Positions 34,001 through 48,400 of a DNA stretch of 64,000 bases are shown in pieces (position 1 is the first letter of the stretch; each line of letters begins with the position of its first letter). Where the stretch lies: assembly GCF_964340395.1 (NCBI RefSeq), contig NC_135564.1, forward strand, positions 20,262,107 to 20,326,106, read 5' to 3'. The DNA comes from Glandiceps talaboti. Lineage: Eukaryota > Hemichordata > Enteropneusta > Spengelidae. The notes beneath the pieces were generated by a model, which was not told where the DNA came from, ran no database searches, and worked only from the letters and a program-made list of their open reading frames with translations. Both the position numbers and the translations under genes were made by a program.

Positions 34001-36378
34001 TCCTGTAGCGTAAGCAGTTAGCTCTGGATGTATGCGCTACGATGTTCGACACGTCTTTCCATCTGCGATGAGTTGGAAAGACGTGTCGAACATCGTACCG
34101 TATACAGACTGCGTATCAGACTGATGATGGACGGTGCTCGAAAGAAAACACTGCCTCCTCTACGTCCGTTGGACAGACCTATTTCTCGTTATTTAACGTT
34201 GCAAGTTGCACAATGACATTAAACAGTGGTTGCAAGGCAAGACTCATTATCTTGGATGGGATTATAACTGCAAATCGGGATTATAACTGCAAATCACTGG
34301 GCGATAAGATAAATTTGTAAATGTGACTAGTGATGCCCTGATGGATGATTGATCCGCATCGTATAAAACTTGCCATACAACAGTGCTAACTTCCAGAGTT
34401 GTATGACATCTTCCGAGAGCATGTAAAGTGTCAAAAATGTGTATTTACTAATTTGCAAAAAAAAAAAAAATTAGGAAAAAAAAAAAAAAAAAAACGCGCG
34501 TCGTCGCACCACTTTAGAAAGTTTACCCTGACCAGAACCAGATTTTTATTTTTTTTTGGCCTAATTCCTATCATTACCTTCAAATAAATCATGAATTTGT
34601 ATCAAGAACAATGAAAATTTCCTGAGCATTTTCTGAATTTTCTTGTTTTGTACATTCTTCAGTTCCAAGTCTAGGAGGACCATTCATTGTAACAGTACTA
34701 GGAAGAAATAGCAGTGAAAAAAGAGAAATTTTACTGACAATTACTGAGAAGTCAATCCAAGAAAGAGACGTACTTGATGGTAAAATACTTGAGAAGCTAG
34801 ACATGAAGAGTATAAAACAAACTAGTACAAGTCATGACGTGTACTTGGATGAAGTCAGTGGTCATCATAGTACAGTTCCTATTGTGTCAGTCATGTTTAA
34901 TTACATCCATAAAGATAGACAGAAAAGACAATATGTGATGGAAGATGAAGAAAACTGCCAAGTAAGTATAAAAGATCAGAATAAAATGAATATCTTGATA
35001 GCTGGAACTGAATTTTAGCCTCCTATGGGCAGTGCCCAGAGTAGCTATGGGAATGAGTTCCAGCAATCTGACTGTCCGTCTGTGTCCAGCCATAAAGCTG
35101 ACATGCACAGTGCAGTTTCATTTCACACCTAGCACAAAGGTGATATACTTCAGTGGACCTGTACAAGACAATTGTGTTCATGACTTTATCAATTTTTGAC
35201 TCGATGACAGCCATATTTGTGATAAAAAATCCATTATTTGTCAATCTTATCTCAACTTCATTCCTATAAGTGTATTGTTGGACATAAACATTGCAGATTT
35301 TATCAAGTCATTTTTAGCCCTCTTCATGTTGTACAGCAGATACTTTTCCCAACTTTTAGTGTTTTTTTTTTTAGTTTGAGTTTGAGTTTGAGTTTGTCAA
35401 CTCTGTGATATTCGTTTTTCCAGTCATGTATTTGGTATCAGTCTTGTGTTAATGTTTTACACCTTTGTCAGTTGTATATTATCAGAATGGAGGGCAGTAA
35501 TTGGGTATACACCTGTTGTTGTCCTTGTAAATAGACAAATAGATATATCAAACAAGATATATAAATAGAACAACTTGTGTATTTTCTCCAAATCAACTCT
35601 AAACTCATTTATTAGAAGTAAGTAAGTTACTGAATGTAGTCTGACAATGTATGACTGTGTGTCTGAGTAGTGACTGGTAGTTCTGACTATATTTCTTCTT
35701 GTCGTCATTTTACTAGGCATTACTTGATATACTTACACCGATGACAGAACTGAACAAATCCCAGTCATCACAAAGTAAACAGAATGTACAGTGTTTGAAG
35801 TGTTCTCATGTGTTTGGTAAAAGTGAAGCTCACAAGAAGATAATACAGCGATCTAAAACACCAACACAGATGAATGTACTAACTGATGGAGACTACAGTC
35901 CAGGTAAGGAATCATTAAAACACATGTAGATTGATCTTACTCGTGCCACATCATATACCTTTGTCCCTAAGTGACTGTTGAGTACCCCAACACAGACTCT
36001 ATATGACCCACAGGCCTGAGAGAAATTGATATATGTTGTGGGTGAGATTAGACAACATTTGTTTTGTAACATACCACATCACTTTGCATTGTACATGTAT
36101 GCCTACTAAAAAATTATGCAGTACACTATGAAAACAGTTCTGTGAAGGAACCACACATTAACAGTAAAGATTGTTACCATAAAAAACCCCCAGAAATGTG
36201 CAGAAGCTTACTTCTTTAGTTACTGAATTTTGTTCTTTGTAAGAATAGTCCATTTATGACACCAGGGGTGGCAAGTTTGTCTTTAGAAAATCATGGAATG
36301 TCTACACTAGATTCCATCAGTTTATACTTTAGTACTTATGCAATCGTTTAAGATCAGATGTTTCCACCGAACAAGTCC

Positions 36379-36463
<85 letters not shown>

Positions 36464-39400
36464 GCAAAGCAAACTCCCCATAAAGGTTATTACTACCCCC
36501 TGCTTTGAAGTAAGTTCCTTGCATATGTGTCTAGACTCTAGCTTTGTTAGTAATTTGTCATTGTTGGCCATGATCACAGTGTCCAATATCACAACTCAAA
36601 ATTGAATGAAAACTTTGAAATGTTCTTTTGTGTTTCAGCTGCATAGATGAGTCTTCATTATAATATCAACTTTTATTTATCCTGTCAGGTGTTGAATCCA
36701 TACATGAAGTACCCGTATGTCCAAACTGTGCTAGTGAGATGTTAGTTGAATTAGACCAACCTAAAACTACTGAAATATATCCAACCACTCCCGTTGGGTC
36801 ATTGAACTCTACCAACTCTCCCAGACCATTGGCTACTTCATCACCATGGAGACAAAAGTAAGTCAAATGATCAGATATTGTTGAAGTTTTACAGGTGTGT
36901 TCATGAAATGAAAGTGTATGTCATCTAACCCAATTTACACAAAGAGTCATACAGTAGAATCTGTCATATACCTTTTATCATTATGATAAATGATTGTATA
37001 GTTTGGCCACTAGGGGGAGCTATGCGACACCAGAATAATTGTATAGTTTGGCCACTATGGGGAGCTATGCGACACCAGATTTTGTAAGCGTGAGCCAAAT
37101 TATTCAGTAGTTCAGTATACTTTAAATTTACCCTTTCCTAACGTTTTATGGCAAATTTTGATAATATTCGTGATTAATTCAAATAGTTCTGTTTTTTCCA
37201 TTTTCAACTGTTTAATGTTTTTTGAACTTGTACTGCCAAGTGTTTGACATACATAATGAAATGTTTAACCCTCATTTTCCCCTAATTTATAACATCTTCA
37301 TGTTCAGATTGTGTTGCCATCATTTTGGATTCAGTTACTTCTAGAGGTCTCCTTGAATCTTAGATTACTCCAGGAAAATCCTTGAAAGTTCTGGAAAATT
37401 GAAGATTATTCCTGGACTCTCATGGAAAATGAACCTTATGACTCTATCAATCATTGAATACTCATGATTTGATAAAAAATTTCAGTTTCAACAAATCATT
37501 CTATAGTCCTGTCATAAAAATGTATTACAAAGCATTCTCAAAACTGCCATTGGTTGACTCCAAACAAACTTCTATTGTTGATCTTGTATTTAAATGTGAA
37601 TCTTGCAGGGAGGACTCCATGTATGAATCATGTGAGAGGAATTCATCATCTGATTATCTGACGGCTGATACTGACTCATTTACAAGTCCAACCAGTAAAT
37701 CAACCCTTGAGGTTGACACAGTATCAAGTACATCAACTCTGACTTCTAACTCTGTACACATGGACAGTAATAGTACAGTCAAAGCTTACTCCATCAACGA
37801 TGTGTACTCGCCACACCAGAGGACCAGCGACAAGAGATATCTGGAATTAGAGTTCTTGGAAAACGAGATTGCCAAGTCAGATGTTTTCCAGGAAAAGGAA
37901 GCAATGGTAGTGGTGGAATCTGATGGAGCTTCCACTGGTGGAGAGTTGGATGATTTCCAAACAAAGAAAGTACACGATCTACTGAAAGCAGAAAATAAGG
38001 AAGAATTCACTCAGAGGTATTCGTTAGTTCCCGCAGAGATGTTTAGTAGTTCAGACAGTGATGGTTCTGGGAATGGCAGAAGAGGAAGACCACTCTCTGA
38101 AACTAACTCACCAATCAGAGAACCGAGAAAACCTGCACAAAATCTTCCAGCAGTAGGTAGACAACTAGGAAAATCTGATTACCTTTCAGGTTTTCCCAAT
38201 GATGCCATTGATTCCAGTGTCACAACTCCCACTGAAAATGCTGCATTTGGGAGAGTGCCATCTGGAAGTTCTCTGCACAGAGAAACAACTCAACATGGTG
38301 CTATGAATCAGCAATATAATAACAATGCAATGTTAGGTAAGAGGACAGGAGAAGAGAAACAAATGTATGATTCAAGGAATGAAAAGCAAGATGGTTATGA
38401 GAGAGTTGACAGCAGTAGTAGTGACATTGCTGTGTTGAGTAACCCTAGTCAAAGTAGTATTGCCGTGTTAATGTCACCGAGTAGTGAATTTGAACCCAGT
38501 GTTTACGACATGCAAACAAGCGTGGCCAGTGCAACGAGTTCTAGCGGCGTTAGTTCAACTGGATTACCTCGGAGTGCAAGTCTAAATGAATCATTGCTCA
38601 TGAAGAATTCTAGCTCTGAAAGAGTACAAAGCCCGGAGAGTGGCATTTACGATACCACTGGTGTGTCATTGCTAGAAAACAGTCCATCATCTGAGACAAA
38701 TCCGACGCTTACAGCGGGGATGTGTGCAAGCCTAGTCGCAAGTGTCTACAAACGGGCGCTAGACTCAGACAAGCAAAGTTCATCAAGACAGAGTCAAGGA
38801 GATGTTGGATGGATGACATCATCACAGAGTGATAGTGAGGACCTTGCGTTTGTTACACCTTTGAACTCTTTTAGCAGCACACCACCAATAGCGTCAGGAA
38901 TTGCCAGTATTATAGAAAGCAGTGGCTCATTTACAGACAGTAGTACGGTCTACAGCACAGATTCTCGTAAAAATAGTATATCAGAAGGCAGACACAAACG
39001 ATCACGCAATGTTGCAACATCTATACATTATAACTATGATGATTACACCATGGTAGACCATAGACTAAAACTCTACTGTATGATGACACTATTTAAACAC
39101 AATGAGGAGGAGTTTGAATGTCTTCTGAAGGTAAGCATCCACATGTCAGTCATATAGCTGACTTCCTACAGTACATATATAATGCAATAACTCAAGGTGA
39201 CACCTTGTCTATCATGTCAGTGATTGTCAACGTTATGAAGTACTAAACATCTAAAATATAAGTATATAGTGCGAGTTAAATTTTGGCATAACTTTTCTAC
39301 AGAGCTGTCATTGAAAAGTAGATGTAGTTGTTGATCATTAATTTCTATCCAATATGTCTATATCATATTGTAAGGAAATGAGCTAGATAGTAACAACCAA

Positions 39401-42400
39401 TTAGACATGTGAAAAAAAACCCAGTTGTATCCCAGATAAAATATGTACGTATCTTATACCATTATATGCAGTATGTGGGTACAAAAAATGGTATGAAAAT
39501 CAGACTAGATTTTAGTCTGTAAGGTACGCCCTCACACATCAGTTAACCCCATTTTACAGGCCAGTGAAGCGGAGTTTATGGAGATGTATCTTACAGTCTA
39601 ATTAGTTTTGTACCAAAGCAGTTATTTATGAGAAAAAAACTAGATTTGTATTGATCAAAAAAGTTAACAAATATGAATTTTGTGATGTAGAAGCACATCA
39701 CACTAACGAATTCATACCTTATATATTCATATTACAGGCCACTGTATTCCACTACTCGAAATCAGAACAGTATCTAGCGTTACTTGTAGTGTCAAGTCAT
39801 TATATATACGTATTGAAAGTTACAAAGGAAGAAACGTAAGTACCTTTACAAAGATTGTATTAATTCCCAGATCTCTTCTGTATTTAGTGTTGTAAAGGGG
39901 AAACACCATGCACTGCACAAAATGAAGGCATTTTTTATAAACTTTGGGTTTTTTCTGTAATATATGTGATGTAAAAAAAGACTCTCCACAACCAAAAGTT
40001 TACAAAAATGCCTTTATTTCATGAAGTAGCATTTCTCATCAAAGTGTCTTGTGTTTACAGATACAGATACCTGGTTAGTGATATATGTTTAGTGTTCAAA
40101 ATGTAAAAGTTTTCCAATGATATTTTGTTGAATTGGTTGAAAACACTTCATAGTCTAAGGTTTTGTATGTGTAAAACAATCATAAATTGAACACATTACA
40201 TTATCAGTATCTTTGATTATATTATACCAGTATATTGATGGCGCAAATCGAGAGATCTGATTGGTCAAGACATCGAACTAGTGCGTCTAAAATGAGCTAT
40301 AATGCGCAGTTGGCACGCATCCTAATTTTGATGTTCACTGTTCGTCTAGAACATTGCAGTCCGTGTATGGATGGGGGCACAAATGAAACCAGAAAACATT
40401 GCATCTTATCTTGTTTCCGATATTTCAATATACTGGTATAATATAATAGCGATAAACCACCCCTGGGAATGGTATACCACTCGGTTTTGACCAGTGAACT
40501 CAATATATGCACTCACTATCGCTCGTGCATATGTTTTGTTCACTGGTCAAAACCTCTTGGTATACCATCCCCAGGGGTGGTTTATTGCTTAATTAGAACA
40601 TGCAAAATGTACATACACAGCGCCACCAAGTGGTGGAGGAAAAATATCCATTTGTTTTCGTACAATCAATTGCAATTTGAAGTACATCGTGAAGACACAT
40701 AAGTGTTTACATATACAGTTTATCGTAAAGTATATCTCATTTCAAAGGAACTTGCTGTGAGGTTCAGTTATTTTGTCATATCCATGAGAATTTGAGATTC
40801 ACGACTTTGGAGTTAGTATTGACATCAAGCTAAAGAAACCATAGAGAATGTATTGTTCATATATCCAAGAATCAATAGAACAGTGAAATATAGTTACTTT
40901 GGAAAGGGTAAATTAGATGCAATGTTTGATCCGTCTTCCGTGGACGTTGATCACACAAATATTAAGTTATTTGGCGTTAATGTCTCTGCAAAATTTGTGG
41001 AATAATTTGTCTATAAACTTGACATCACTTCAGATGATGGATACCTTCTCTCATGTCTACAGAGACAAGCCTTCTGATTGGTTAACAAAGAAAGGCCAGC
41101 ATCCAATCACAGACCTGTTCTACATAGATATTGGTCCGTGCCACCAGAGTTTCCGACTAGAATTCACCAATGATGGAGGCTGTTACACTTTTCTGATGAG
41201 AGATAGCGAAAGATGTCAGAGAGTCATTGAGTGCCTTGCAGGTGAGTATTCATTGTACAACCAATTTGATTGGCCAAATCTTAAACACAGCACAGGGTAT
41301 TGGCCAAATTTGAAGCACAACTCATCTGATTGGTGAAATCTGAAATACCATTCATTTGCCAAATTTGTAAGATAATTCATCTTATTGACCAAAGCTGGAA
41401 TACAAATCATCCAATTGGCCAATTTGAAACACAACTCATCTGATTGGCCAAATCTGAAAGACAACTCCTAAGCAACAAATCAACTTGGTGATATGCTACT
41501 TGTATAGATGACTAAAGGATGAATATGATAATGTTCAATTTTATTGTTTATGTACATTTTAATATGTTAAGTTACTTTTTCTTTTTTTAAGAATAATTAT
41601 CAGTATTTGCTTCTAAACTTGTCCATAGTTTTTACTACCGTTATTTTTTCCCTAAGTAGGAATATACCTCCCAGTTATTTATGTATTAATAATACTAATC
41701 ATAAGACAGAGTAAACTGAGGCACAACAATATGTCAAATCTTGGTTAAGGACTGTAACTAATCCAAATAGTGGTAGTGACTTACCTAAGCAGTTTACAAG
41801 CCGGCTGGCCCCTCTGACTTTTAAGCTATAATGACTTCACACCAATGTCTTGTCTGTGTTGAAGCTAAACTACAGGTGTGTATGGCACATCTGGATTTCA
41901 CTTCAACTGAAAATTTGATAAAAACGTCAACACTGTATGTACACCTAAACTTAGACAAGTAGTTATTTGTCATAGCAAAGTTTATATGTTGCTAGTTTTA
42001 AATTTTACAGAAGAAGTTACCGTGTCAGTTATTTACCCCTTGATCCGTGTACCCAGTAACATAATAACATTATAACATTGGACTGAGTATTCTTTGTGTG
42101 TGTTCATGATGTAATTGTTACTCTAACAATTGCCCAGTTAGTTGATTTCAAAGTTGATAAATTATGATACCTGCTACCAAGCCAGTGAAAAATACCATAT
42201 TGTGAGTTGGTAGGTTGGCATTTTTTGCCCTGTTTCTTGTCAACATGTTACAGTATTACAATGAATTATGGAAAGTTACAGCCACTTGTTTTTAAAAGTA
42301 GAGCAATTTTTAGGATGACACTATTCTTACATAATTTTGCAAAAGTTTACTAAAAGTGATTCACATTTTAAGGGAGAGGAGGAGAAAAGTGGATAGGATC

Positions 42401-45400
42401 AGATTGTTGGAACCAAGCACAGTTTCTGTTTTAGTCCTAAAATCAAAACCTGTGGTCAATAGAAGAAATTCCATGGAACCCTACAAATGTACCAGCTCAA
42501 TTCAGAATGTGTCCTATTTACATGTGAATTAATAGATGAAGACTGCTTAGATTCAGGGATACAAATAGCAACACTCGGTCACTATTCAGTATTTCTCATG
42601 AAAAACCAAACAAAACGCAAAACAACAGTGTAGTGAACCCATGAGGATTGTTTTACAACTTTGGGGTATGCTAAGGTGTGTTACATTATCCACACCCCAT
42701 ACATGTACCTAATACTAATATAAACTTTCAAAGTTGATTCTAAATACATGTGTGTATTAAGTTAGTCAGACCACAGAACTATAATCTTATCAGAAAAAAA
42801 CACATTGTGGTCAAAGTATCATGTATTTGCATCATTTAGAATCAATTTAGGTCAATTTGATAAACTTTTATCAAAAACTGTATAGTTAATACAAATAGTG
42901 GTTTTTCACCAAGTTTTCACACTAGTTGAACTTGCAGGCAGAAATGTAATCATGTTAATGCAATTGCATAAGATTTAATATCACGTTCTAATCTCTGGGA
43001 ACTTGTTGTAGATGACATTTCAAGTCAGGAAAATAGCATGGTTACATTTCTCCCTGTAACATACAGCATGGTTATAATACAGAAGGCAGACTGCATATTT
43101 TCATACTTTTGTTTTCATTGTGTAAAAATTTGCTTTCGACAGAAAGTTTGAGTGTACAGAATTGTATCATTAGTCTATAAGTGTACAAAGTTTTATGTGA
43201 CCCCATCAGATATCACTTTAACTGATTAGTACTGATTGATTATGTATCTTTGCAGTCTACAGTATCATGCAAACTACAAAAGTATACACGTGTGACATCG
43301 CCAAAGTTTTATTTTTTCAACACCCTTTCTGATGTATGTTAATTTTGTCTTTAAATTCACAGGAATAGTTCATCAAACTCCAAGCAATAGATTAAAAGAA
43401 GTGAATCAAGAGAATCAGCCAACGTTAGCTAATATTCTAACGCAAATATTTGCCAACATGTCTGATGATAACATGGCCGAGACTGATACAGATCTGGTTC
43501 TCTACCTGCTGGCCTTTCAAAAACAACACAGTATCAGTAAACAAGGTTAGTACACTCTGACAAACTGACAGGCTTTTTATCTTTGTTGTCTTGGCAACAT
43601 TGGCTGTATGGAGGTAGCATGCTAGCCTGAAAGTCATGCTAACTACAGGACATTTCATTTCCTATACTGTATGACAGGACAGTATGGAATCCATGCTAAC
43701 TACAGGACATTTCATTTCATATACTGTAGAACAGGACAGTATGGAATCCATGCTAACTACAAGACATTTCATTTCATATACTGTATAACAGGACAGTATG
43801 GAATCCATGGCAAAGACATGATAGATTCAAGTCTTGCTTGACATAGAATCTTTTCAGTAGGATGAATTTGACCAAGAGTGGTTTCATTTCTTGTAGAATT
43901 TGACTGGATGGTTTCAGTTCATATAGATTAGATTAGTGGCCCCTCAGTCAAGTTTACCCTTTAGAATCAATTCTAAAGTAAGAAAGACTTAAATGTAGCT
44001 ACGTATTGATATCACTAGTTTGATGTAATATTACTTGAACCATTGCAGTGTGAAGTATTGTGTCACAGTGTTGACAATGAAACCATACAGTGTTTTGCTA
44101 AGGGCTGTATGTAGGTAAAATCCACTGGGGTTCATTTTACCCAGAGTCCCATACAAATTACCATAGATTCTATAAGAAACACTGCCTTTTTTTACCCCTT
44201 CCCCTTTCTGTTACCATTGTTCCCAAACTTTAGCACAGATACTGACTTTTCACTCTCACAACAAACTTACAAAATTATTAATACTTTCTTCTTGTAATTT
44301 ACTCTCATTTTTTCTATCAATTAGACATCCAAGGTTATTTGCAAATGAACTTTTCTTCTAACAGAGTAAAATAAATTTAATATGAATCCCAAATTTATGC
44401 TATTGGGATTTGCTACCAAAATGTTTTGACTCTTTAAGGAGATATTTTCAATTGTAACTGCGAATGTAAAGTCCATGAATACATACTCATATTTAATATT
44501 ATGTTTAGTGTATAAGTGTAAAAAGGCATGTAAAATTTCTTATTTTTTTACTTCAAGATGGAGTACATTATTTCACAAATGTATGTAATGTGAAGGGAAA
44601 GTTATGCGATGTAATACAGTACATTGCATCCAAGATTAAATATATTCATATATTCAGTTTTCACCCAATTTATCTACATCCTTCCCTGTGTTTGTTGCTA
44701 GGAGACAAGTCATACACTGCTGTCAGTGTAATTGTGACATCAACTGATATCTGCTTGGCAGAAGAGAATCATCATTGGCCGTTACCACGGTTACAGCAAC
44801 CACCAGCCGCTGTTAGGAAAACTCAACAATTTAAGTGTCAAAATTATCAAAAAATAAGCAATATTTCATGTCTGGTAAGTAAAAGTGTGATATTAATCAG
44901 TGTCTTTGTTGATTTATTGTTGATTTAAAATAACTGACTATGTAGATAATTGTTATGTTAACTGTAGTGTTGCATATACAATCTCTAGTCTTCTTTCTCC
45001 CAACTTGCATTCAGTTGTCTACAAACAAATATCCCGGTTAATAATTGAATAGAAAAGCGTTGTGAAGCTGGAGCTGCCATTGATGTATTATGGATGGGGT
45101 TTGTATTTTCTTAAAAAGAAGAAAAATGTCCCCTCATTAGTAATTTTATTATAATCAATAATTGAATGTCAAGTTGGTTTCATTTTGAATGTATGAACAA
45201 ATTGTCATTTCCATTTGAGTTGCCTCTGAAAGTTCTTACATTTGATTTATTTTTCTGGTTTATTAGGAATTATATGAAGATACTCCTTGTCAAGTTAGAC
45301 TACAGTTCTTTAATGAGGTGAGTGAAATGATAATATACTGAATATCTATGTCTATGGAAGCATTGATAGTGTCATTGTTAGTAGGTTTACCATTTACCTG

Positions 45401-48400
45401 CTGAATTTCAGTCAAGCAGCAGTAATGCTGTAGTTCTGCTGCAGCCCTAAGTCATCAATGGGAGAATGATGCAATTATACTCACAGTAGGGTGGCACCTC
45501 TGATATAAGCTATCAACAGACATTCATACACTCACAGTAGGGTGGCATCTCTGATATAAGCTATCAACAGACATTCATACACTCACAGTAGGGTGGCATC
45601 TCTGATATAAGCTATCAACAGACATTCATACACTCACAGTAAGGTGGTATCTCTGATATAAGCTATCAACAGACATTCATATACTCACAGTAGGGTGGTA
45701 TCTCTGATATAAGCTATCAACAGACATTCATACACTCACAGTAGGGTGGCATCTCTGATATAAGCTATCAACAGACATTCATACACTCACAGTAGGGTGG
45801 CATCTCTGATATAAGCTATCAACAGACATTCATACACTCACAGTAGGGTGGCATCTCTGATATAAGCTATCAACAGACATTCATACACTCACAGTAGGGT
45901 GGTATCTCTGATATAAGCTATCAACAGACATTCATACACTCACAGTAGGGTGGTATCTCTGATATAAGCTATCAACAGACATTCATACACTCACAGTAGG
46001 GTGGTATCTCTGATATAAGCTATCAACAGACATTCATACACTCACAGTAAGGTGGCATCTCTGATATAAGCTATCAACAGACATTCATACACTCACAGTA
46101 GGGTGGCATCTCTGATATAAGCTGTCAACAGACATTCATACACTCACAGTAGGGTGGTATCTCTGATATAAGCTATCAACAGACATTCATACACTCACAG
46201 TAGGGTGGTATCTCTGATATAAGCTATCAACAGACATTCATACACTCACAGTAAGGTGGCATCTCTGATATAAGCTATCAACAGACATTCATACACTCAC
46301 AGTAGGGTGGTATCTCTGATATAAGCTATCAACAGACATTCATACACTCACAGTAAGGTGGCATCTCTGATATAAGCTATCAACAGACATTCATACACTC
46401 ACAGTAGGGTGGCATCTCTGATATAAGCTGTCAACAGACATTCATACACTCACAGTAGGGTGGTATCTCTGATATAAGCTGTCAACAGACATTCATACAC
46501 TCACAGTAGGGTGGTATCTCTGATATAAGCTATCAACAGACATCCATACACTCACAGTAGGGTGGTATCTCTGATATAAGCTATCAACAGACATCCATAC
46601 ACTCACAGTAAGGTGGCATCTCTGATATAAGCTATCAACAGACATCCATACACTCACAGTAAGGTGGCATCTCTGATATAAGCTATCAACAGACATTCAT
46701 ACACTCACAGTAGGGTGGTATCTCTGATATAAGCTATCAACAGACATTCATACACTCACAGTAGGGTGGCATCTCTGATATAAGCTATCAACAGACATCC
46801 ATACACTCACAGTAAGGTGGCATCTCTGATATAAGCTATCAACAGACATTCATATACTCACAGTAGGGTGGCATCTCTGATAGCAAGTTTTCCTCAAGTA
46901 GTGGCACATTCAACCTTATTTCTTAGCATTAGAACAAACTTGTCAGATTTACCTGACTTCCAGTATGTTGACACTAGCTTGTCAGATTTACCTGACTTCC
47001 AGTGTGTTGACACTAGCTTGTCAGATTTACCTGACTTCCAGTGTGTTGACACTAGCTTGTCAGATTTACCTGACTTCCAGTGTGTTGACACTAGCTTGTC
47101 AGATTTACCTGACTTCCAGTGTGTTGACACTAGCTTGTCAGATTTACCTGATTTCCAGTGTGTTGACACTAGCTTGTCAGATTTACCTGATTTCCAGTGT
47201 GTTGACACTAGCTTGTCAGATTTACCTGACATCCAGTGTGTTGACACTAGCTTGTCAGATTTACCTGATTTCCAGTGTGTTGACACTAGCTTGTCAGATT
47301 TACCTGACTTCCAGTGTGTTGACACTAGCTTGTCAGATTTACCTGACTTCCATTGTGTTGACACTAGCTTGTCAGATTTACCTGACTTCCAGTGTGTTGA
47401 CACTAGCTTGTCAGATTTACCTGATTTCCAGTGTGTTGACACTAGCTTGTCAGATTTACCTGATTTCCAGTGTGTTGACACTAGCTTGTCAGATTTACCT
47501 GACATCCAGTGTGTTGACACTAGCTTGTCAGATTTACCTGATTTCCAGTGTGTTGACACTAGCTTGTCAGATTTACCTGACTTCCACTGTGTTGACACTA
47601 GCTTGTCAGATTTACCTGACTTCCATTGTGTTGACACTAGCTTGTCAGATTTACCTGGCTTCCATTGTGTTGACACTAGCTTGTCAGATTTACCTGACTT
47701 CCAGTGTGTTGACACTAGCTTGTCAGATTTACCTGACTTCCAGTGTGTTGACACTAGCTTGTCAGATTTACCTGATTTCCAGTGTGTTGACACTAGCTTG
47801 TCAGATTTACCTGATTTCCAGTGTGTTGACACTAGCTTGTCAGATTTACCTGACATCCAGTGTGTTGACACTAGCTTGTCAGATTTACCTGATTTCCAGT
47901 GTGTTGACACTAGCTTGTCAGATTTACCTGACTTCCAGTGTGTTGACACTAGCTTGTCAGATTTACCTGACTTCCATTGTGTTGACACTAGCTTGTCAGA
48001 TTTACCTGACTTCCAGTGTGTTGACACTAGCTTGTCAGATTTACCTGATTTCCAGTGTGTTGACACTAGCTTGTCAGATTTACCTGATTTCCAGTGTGTT
48101 GACACTAGCTTGTCAGATTTACCTGACATCCAGTGTGTTGACACTAGCTTGTCAGATTTACCTGATTTCCAGTGTGTTGACACTAGCTTGTCAGATTTAC
48201 CTGACTTCCACTGTGTTGACACTAGCTTGTCAGATTTACCTGACTTCCATTGTGTTGACACTAGCTTGTCAGATTTACCTGACTTCCAGTGTGTTGACAC
48301 TAGCTTGTCAGATTTACCTGACTTCCAGTGTGTTGACACTAGCTTGTCAGATTTACCTGACTTCCAGTGTGTTGACACTAGCTTGTCAGATTTACCTGAC

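Larger units (their letters stand above)
33231..34662 (+). other. STK11IP intron 10
   Basis: Mostly occupied by the 1-kb GGCC-ended transposon listed next. Confidence 0.85.
39836..41062 (+). other. STK11IP intron 15 with two adjacent MITEs
   Basis: Contains the two inverted-repeat elements listed next. The rest is plain. Confidence 0.8.

Noticed and set aside
34399-34587. Lys-rich small frame in intron 10
   Set aside because: Poly-A runs at the end of the GGCC transposon, not a gene.
39551-39605. Possible STK11IP exon after the acceptor 'ttttacag' at 39552-39559
   Set aside because: The frame stops within 15 codons, no donor follows, and exon 14 joins exon 15 in phase without it.
44559-44640. 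Possible extra exon 'atggagtacattatttcac' between exons 17 and 18
   Set aside because: Its only usable donor leaves the wrong phase for exon 18, whereas exon 17 joins 18 directly and matches the human protein.
45479-46884. Regularly spaced repeats that could suggest a CRISPR array
   Set aside because: The units are contiguous with no unique spacers, in an intron of an animal gene. The same applies to the other arrays.
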